From NCBI GenBank assembly GCA_033060915.1, contig CM065394.1, forward strand, positions 11,675,001 to 11,739,000: DNA of 64,000 nucleotides. The letters run 5' to 3'. Shown one piece after another: positions 58,650 to 64,000 of this stretch. The notes under the pieces were generated by a model that made no database searches, was not told the origin of the DNA, and saw only the letters and a program-made list of their open reading frames with translations. This DNA is from Euryodendron excelsum (lineage: Eukaryota; Streptophyta; Magnoliopsida; Ericales; Pentaphylacaceae). Numbering within the stretch: position 1 is the stretch's first letter; each line of letters begins with the position of its first letter. A program made the position numbers and the translations under genes.

Positions 58650-58756
58650 TGGCACCACTAGTAGTGGCGCCAGGCCATATTGGCTTGGTGCCAAGAGGAA
58701 AACTGGCCTGCGCCACTACAACAGGCGCTAAGTCTGTCCCACCTCTATAAATACAT
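58650..58756 (+). promoter_or_regulatory. Inverted repeats and TATA box of D
   Basis: Arms GGCACCACT / AGTGGCGCC at about 58650-58671, a decayed copy near 58706-58733, then CTATAAATACATAGCC from 58744. Confidence 0.65.
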
Positions 58757-61700
58757 AGCCTCTTCCAGCGTGAAAGAGGTCTGCAAACTCAGTCTAAAAA
58801 CACCAATATTCGATATACAAAGCTCGAACACTCCCTAAACCCTAGCCACCATACACTAAACCCTAGCCTTTTATACACTCATACACACTCCAATACACTC
58901 ATACACTAGTCTTCAACCATCCTTTGAAGACTTGAAGAGCTATAATATGAAGTTTGAAGATTGAAGGCATACGATAGGCTTTTCTCTTTAAATTTTCGCA
59001 CTTCCCCCTCTCCCTTCTCTCTCCTAACCCACTTGGGTTTTCTCTATTTTAATCCCCCATCTCTTTCCCCCCTTTCTTTGCATGCTTGAAAAAAGGGGAC
59101 TCCCGGTCCATGTGTAGGATTAGACTATTGGAGGGTCACCGTGTCGGGGGCTTTCCTTTAGGCTAACCGGAGACTACGTGGGTTCAGCCCCCTTGATTAT
59201 GTGGTGAAGCCTTAGCCTTGTATGTTCACAACTCCAAATTTGCATTGTGCATATCATGATTCTTGCATTCTTCTAAAAATCATTTTCAAACTCGTTTTTC
59301 AAAGCTTACATTAAACTTGTTTTCAAAAGTGCATTAAAATCTATTTTTTCAAAACATGTTTTCAAAATCACAATCTTAGGGTGGTTTTAGCCTTTCCATG
59401 GCTAAGGTTGCTTTAGGAAAGTGTTACATTCAAAGTGACCAATATGGTCCATATTTTCAACCCTTGTTGTTTTCAAAACCACTTTCTTAAAGTGGCTCTA
59501 GGCTTCTTATGGTTAGAATCGCTTCAAAAACTTACCTAAAACTTCTTAAAGTGGTTTTTCAAAAATCTCTTTTCCTAAAACTTCCTCTTTCAACGTGCTT
59601 TCTAAAAACTCTTCTTTCCAAAGTTGTTTTCAAAAACTCCCTCCAAAAATCTATTTTTCAAAACTTCTCTTTTTAAACTCCTTTCCAAAACACTCTCTTT
59701 AAGGTCCACTTTCTAAAAACGTTCTCTAGGTTTCCTTCTTAGAAAAACCTCTTTCTAAATCTCTTTTTTAAAAATCTCTTTCTAAAAAACTCCTCACTAT
59801 GATCTCTTTCTAAAACTCTCTCTCCTCAAAATTCACTTTCTAAAAACACTCCCTAAATTCACTTTCCTAAAAACTCTCTCCAACAATCTTCTACCAAAAA
59901 TCTTTCCAAAAAACTCTCTTCCCAAAATCTTCCTTCTAGAAATTCCCCTCTAGGATTTTCCTTCTAAAAACTCATTTCCAAAAACACACTTTCTCAAAAT
60001 TCCTTTTTTAAAATCTCTTTCCAAAAACTCTCCCTTCAAAACTTACCTTCTAGAAATTCCTCTCTAGGTTTTCTTTCCAAAAATCTCCGTTTCCAAAAAT
60101 GTACTTTCCAAAAATTCCTTTCCTTAGAGCCCAAGTCAAGCCTTAGAGCTAACAATTAGGAAACCTTATTCTTCTTTCCGAAAACATGATTTTCAAACTT
60201 GCCTTAAAACCTAGGTTGCCAAAACCTCTTGTTTTCTACATCAAAACTGTACATATTTCCAAAACCTATTTTCTATGTCAAAACTATAGTCTTCCAAATC
60301 TATGATTTCTAAAACCTCCCTTTCTAAATCCTTGTCAAATTCAAATCTTTCCTCTAGAAAACCAAATCCAATCTTCCCGTTTAGGAAACTAGATCCTATC
60401 CTCTGTTTTTGGAAACAAAATCAAACCTTCCCTTTTGGAAACAAAATCCAATCCCTTCCTAATCCAAATCTTTCATAATTTAAATCCTTCCTAATCTTTT
60501 ACTTTCCTAAATCTTAAGTTTCCAAAACTTGAATATAAAAATCTTTCCTAAATTTTAAAACTTAACTTCTACATCTTTCCTAATTCTACCCTTTTTTAAA
60601 TCTTAACTTTCCAAATCCAAGTTTTCAAATCTTTCCTAAATTCAAACATTTCCTAATCTTAAAACTTTCTAAATCCTAAACTTTCTAAATTCCAAATCTT
60701 TCCAAATTCAAAGCTTTCTAAATTCAAAACTTTCTTAAATTAAATTTTTTAAACTTCCTAAATTTTTCTAAAACTCTAAACTTTCCTAAAACTTCAAATC
60801 TTTCTAAATTTCCAAAACTTTCTAAACTCAAAACTTTCTTATTTTCAAAACTTCCTTGTTTTCTAAACTTTCTAATTTTCAAAACTTCCCTATTTCAAAA
60901 CATTCCAGATTCAAAACTTTACTAAGTTGAAACTTTCCTAATTTCAAAACTTTTCTATTTCGAAAACTTTCCTAATTCGAAAACTTTCCTAAAATGACAC
61001 TTTCCTATTTCGAAACTTTCATAATCTGAACTTTCCAAATTCGAACCCTTCCTAAATCCAAGCTTTCCTAGCCTTCCAAGTCCAATATTCAAGTCAATCT
61101 TTTCTAAAATCCTTCCAAGTTAAGTCAAGTCTTTTCTAAGTCTCAAGTCTTTTAAAATCAAATCTTTTCAAATCTTCCAATCAATGTTCAAGTTCTCAAT
61201 CTTCTAATTCAATTTCCAATTCAATCTCTTTCTTCCAAATCAACTCTTCTATTTTCAATCGGACTCTTGTCCGAACTACGACTGACCTGATTCCTCCAAA
61301 GGGATACGTAGGCAACCCCCATGGGTGCAGTCACAACTTCTTTCAAATTTCAAATTCCACAACATTTTTCAAATTCTAATTTTACAACTTCTTTCAAATC
61401 TTCAATTCTACAATCTTCTTCAAGTTTCCAATTCTATGTTCTATTTCCAATTTCTAATTCCAAAAATCTATTTTCAAATCTCAATTTCTAAATTCTAAAA
61501 CTTTCCATTTTCAAATCTATCCTTTCAAATCTTTCTTCTAAAATCAAATCAAATTCTTCTTTTCAAATCTATTTTCTAACTTTCTTCTATTGCACTTGCA
61601 TATCATGCATCATGCTAGTTTCTTTTTAAACATTTCTTTTTCAAAGTTGGTAGGATTGAGCATATGTTAGTTAAAGACTCTCATAGGTGAATCTAGGGTA

Positions 61701-61984
61701 GATTGACATGTAGGTACCAAAAGGGCGGGGTAGGGTGATGGCTTAGTGCGTCTTCCCTACACGTAACCAACCTCCGAACCTAGATCACTGATTTCAAAGA
61801 CCAAAAAACGGAGTTATTTTCAAAAAGAGGGTGAAATGTTTTGTAAAAGTTATCAAACAGCCTATTTTTCTCAAAAACCCTCCCTTGAGGAGATACTTTC
61901 AAAATCGTTTTTCAAAAACCCTAAGTGTAGTCTTCGGATTATTCTTAGTTTTTAGGTGACCTAACTCACCTTAATTAAGTTAGG

Positions 61985-61994
61985 TGGCGACTTC
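61985..61994 (+). other. PBS-like box inside the LTR end of D
   Basis: TGGCGACTTC, one change from the PBS core, begins 163 nt upstream of the PBS at 62148. It follows the inverted repeat ACCTAACT / AGTTAGGT. Confidence 0.6.
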
Positions 61995-62147
61995 AAATCT
62001 TTTTCAAAAGCCCTTTATTCAAATCTATTTTCAATTCAAACCTAGTCGCACTCATTCTTCTAGGAGGGTGAGTTCTAACGAGAGAGTACAACATTTTTTC
62101 CGCTTGTGTGTGTATTCCTCGAGTGCGAAAAATCTGGGTGCGATAGC

Positions 62148-62162
62148 TGGCGACTCCACTGG
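62148..62162 (+). other. Primer-binding site of element D (tRNA-Arg type)
   Basis: TGGCGACTCCACTGG two bases after the LTR end. Complementary to a ...GGAGTCGCCA tRNA 3' end, as in Ogre elements. Confidence 0.75.
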
Positions 62163-63588
62163 TGATACTTAGAGGGTTAGGCCATAGTCATTTCTCTTTA
62201 CTCTTCACCCATGTAGAGTCTTCAATTAACTTGTTCAATCCTTTTCACTTTAAATTTTCAAAACCAAATTTTCAAAATTATTTTCAAAAAACATGCATTT
62301 ATTCATATTATCTTATATTATGTTTGTCATCCACATACTAACACTTACATCTTTGTTTTGTAGGTACACATTTTGTTTAAATTTTATTAACTACTATGCA
62401 TTAATGTGATGAACAAGATGAATGAGAGTTGTTGGGCTCTTTCCTCCGCTTTTAAAAATTACACACACACTGCATGTGCACCTGCATTCGGCATACTTGC
62501 ATTTTACCCTGATATGTCCTTTCTAGTTAAAAAAGAGGAACGGTATATTGGTTGTGGGCAAGATGTTGTGTCAGTTTCTTCGCCTACGGCCTCTTAATGG
62601 TTCCCCTACTCGGATCACCAACCGATCATGGCAGCACCTCAGGGAGTGGGCCTAGGTTTGAAGATCCGGGGACCGAGCCTTTTTTAGGACGCATTAGTCA
62701 ACCCTCAACCTCATGCTCATATAGACACCATGCATAGCTGAACCTCTGCCAGATTTAAGACACGAACACCGTTTTCAAAACCACGGAGGAAAAGGTGACT
62801 GCTCTTACTTTCATTTATACCTATCTATTCATGCTATTATATTGACTGTATTCATACTGTTATAATGCTTGTCTAATTGCTCATGCATGCACGTTTACCT
62901 TGCTATTGCATTCTCTCTCCTTATACTTGTTACATATCCATGTTCATGCATTCAATATCCCATGTCAACACAAGAGTTCCAAGTAACTCAAGTCACTGCA
63001 TTCTCATGCATATGATCAACCCATAGAGAGTGACACCAAGGTCACTCTCCCTTGTATTAAACTTACCTAAACCCTAAGGGTTCCCACGTAACCCAAAGGA
63101 CTCATAGCATGCATACCAATCCATAAGAGGGGCCCCAATCCCTCTCTGCTCACGGAGATAGGATTGCCATGAAGACAAGGGGCAACCAATTAGCAAGGTC
63201 CCTCAGCGACCTCCTCAACATTAAATCCAAGGAAGGCGAATCCGAAGACTCAAGATTAGTTTAGGGTTTTTCCTTTGTAAAAGTAGATAGGTGGAAGTCC
63301 AAAGGAAAATGTTCCCCCTCCCCCTATTAAAATGTATTTCAGTTCTTTTGTATCTTAAACCCAAAATTTAATGCACTTCTTTACTTTTATGAATGAATGC
63401 ATGGATGGCTGAAGGTTCCTACTTGGCGGTAAGGTATCTACATACATGGGCAACCCCCCTATCTCCAAAAGTGAGCCAATACATCATGGCTAGTTTCCCT
63501 CCTAAAGAGGGGCACCCTAGGGCATGTATGGCATAGAATTCTCCAAGAACTGAATCCTAATTTGTAACTGTTGTCGTCATTGTTATAG
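62163..63588 (+). other. Leader of element D with a stem-loop cluster and acceptor-like end
   Basis: About 1.43 kb, non-coding. Consecutive inverted repeats: GAGTTCCAAGTAACTC (62974-62989), arms GAGAGTGA / TCACTCTC (63026-63049), AACCCTAAGGGTT (63070-63082), GAGGG / CCCTC around GGGGCCCC (63127-63144). It ends TTGTTATAG (63580-63588), a plausible splice acceptor three bases before the ORF1 ATG. It carries one leader module where A has two. Confidence 0.55.
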
Positions 63589-63591
63589 GTA

Positions 63592-64000
63592 ATGAATACT
63601 AGTCCAACATCCTCCATAATAGTGAAGGCTATGGTTCACAAGCTTCAGGAGAACATACCATTGGAAAGCAAGAACGTTAGCAGAAATTCCCTACGCAACC
63701 CACTTACCGCAATTCCAGAAGGGATAATTCATGCCCAAGAGGAGCCCGAATACCAAGATCATTCCTTCCTAACCACGCAATCTTATCAACCCGACATGAA
63801 CCTAACCATAGAAACTTTACTGGACCCTTCCCGTTATCACCTTGTCCTTAATACATTATTCGAACCTGAACCTATGATCACTATGGCTCGACCTGAACCT
63901 CAAACCAATAACCAAGGAGTCATACGACCTAAGCTACCTTTAGTCTTGCCAAAGAAGCCAATTGTGCCCACCACTCTACCCGTCCTCACCAACCCTTCAC
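63592..64000 (+). CDS. ORF1 / gag N-terminal part of element D, partial (open at edge)
   Basis: ATG at 63592, then 136 codons without a stop to the window end. A TAG two codons upstream in frame fixes the start. It begins MNTSPTSSIIVKAMVHKLQE, is rich in Pro, Glu and Asn, has no membrane segment or zinc knuckle yet, and contains repeated PEP-type strings (EPEPMITMARPEPQ). The NPLTAIPEGIIHAQEEP part is matched by the decayed ORF1 of A, which supports real coding. Position after the leader suggests the N-terminus of Ogre ORF1 or Gag; which of the two cannot be decided from this fragment. It is preceded by an acceptor-like TTATAG, so translation may use a spliced RNA. Confidence 0.65.
   Translation, partial: MNTSPTSSIIVKAMVHKLQENIPLESKNVSRNSLRNPLTAIPEGIIHAQEEPEYQDHSFLTTQSYQPDMNLTIETLLDPSRYHLVLNTLFEPEPMITMARPEPQTNNQGVIRPKLPLVLPKKPIVPTTLPVLTNPS

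Larger units (their letters stand above)
51673..62145 (+). repeat. 5' LTR of element D, split by solo LTR E
   Basis: TGTTAGCACCCCATTTTTG at 51673 to 52488, resuming at 57529 and ending GGGTGCGATA at 62145 (CA mutated to TA). About 5.4 kb without E. It shows an expanded U3 minisatellite (51868-52255), four ~157 bp units (57753-58378), inverted repeats (58650-58733), TATA (58744-58756), G-depleted array and PBS-like box (61985-61994, TGGCGACTTC). About 85 bp before the donor position are deleted and the donor reads GATAGG. Confidence 0.8.
51673..64000 (+). mobile_element. Element D, Ogre-like retrotransposon, continues beyond window
   Basis: 5' LTR 51673-62145 (interrupted by solo LTR E), PBS 62148-62162, leader 62163-63588 and ORF1 open from 63592 to the edge. 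It is the only Ogre-like element here with an undamaged coding start. Its rest, and the other half of F, should lie to the right. Confidence 0.8.

Overview
The window is transposon-dense plant DNA, most likely from pericentromeric or intergenic heterochromatin of a large-genome flowering plant. Every long recognisable segment belongs to an LTR retrotransposon, and I found no host gene, rRNA, tRNA or CRISPR array. Four lineages can be told apart: a Ty1/copia Sirevirus (SIRE/Maximus type), a Ty3/gypsy Tat/Ogre-like family with giant 4.5-5.4 kb LTRs and a tRNA-Arg-type primer site, an Athila element, and a chromovirus of probable Tekay/Del type. Lineage names rest on protein motifs and primer-binding sites read by eye.

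Layout, left to right. 1-3413 is the 3' end of a Sirevirus (broken env-like ORF, polypurine tracts, 3' LTR) inserted in the LTR of Ogre-like element A. A (+) continues with the end of its 5' LTR (to 4072), PBS and leader. The leader is split by a 4,940 bp solo LTR, S1 (4521-9460), flanked by GGGGA duplications. Then come a decayed ORF1, a long non-coding stretch, an antisense gene remnant with its own promoter-like region (13390-15765), and the 3' LTR (from 15961). That 3' LTR is broken by element C, a truncated Ogre-like copy on the minus strand (17466-34222). C is itself split by a 10.6 kb Athila element B (18131-28764, minus). The A LTR resumes at 34223 and is broken again by chromovirus G (34554-47029). 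The 3' LTR of G carries a minus-strand Ogre-like solo LTR H (41033-45513) and is cut at 47030 by another minus-strand LTR, F (to 51672). Element D (+) starts at 51673 inside F. Its 5' LTR holds solo LTR E (52489-57528) and ends at 62145. D then has PBS, leader and an ORF1 that is still open at the right edge.

The gag/pol genes of B and G are broken. The only coding start without a visible lesion is ORF1 of D (63592 to the edge), so a better preserved element probably continues to the right.

The most interesting signals are in the Ogre-like family. Aligning its seven LTR copies by eye shows: (1) inverted repeats just upstream of a TATA box, with the arrangement kept in a subfamily whose arm sequence is unrelated; (2) a conserved splice-donor-like site after the short leader exon, paired with an acceptor-like site just before ORF1, which would make the PBS, a hairpin-rich leader and about 3 kb of LTR a retained/removed intron; (3) a second tRNA-Arg-complementary box about 163 nt upstream of the true PBS in every copy; (4) a roughly 1.5 kb, almost G-free repeat zone in the intron part; and (5) an antisense promoter-intron-ORF unit in A next to the 3' LTR. 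These are hypotheses from sequence reading, not demonstrated functions.
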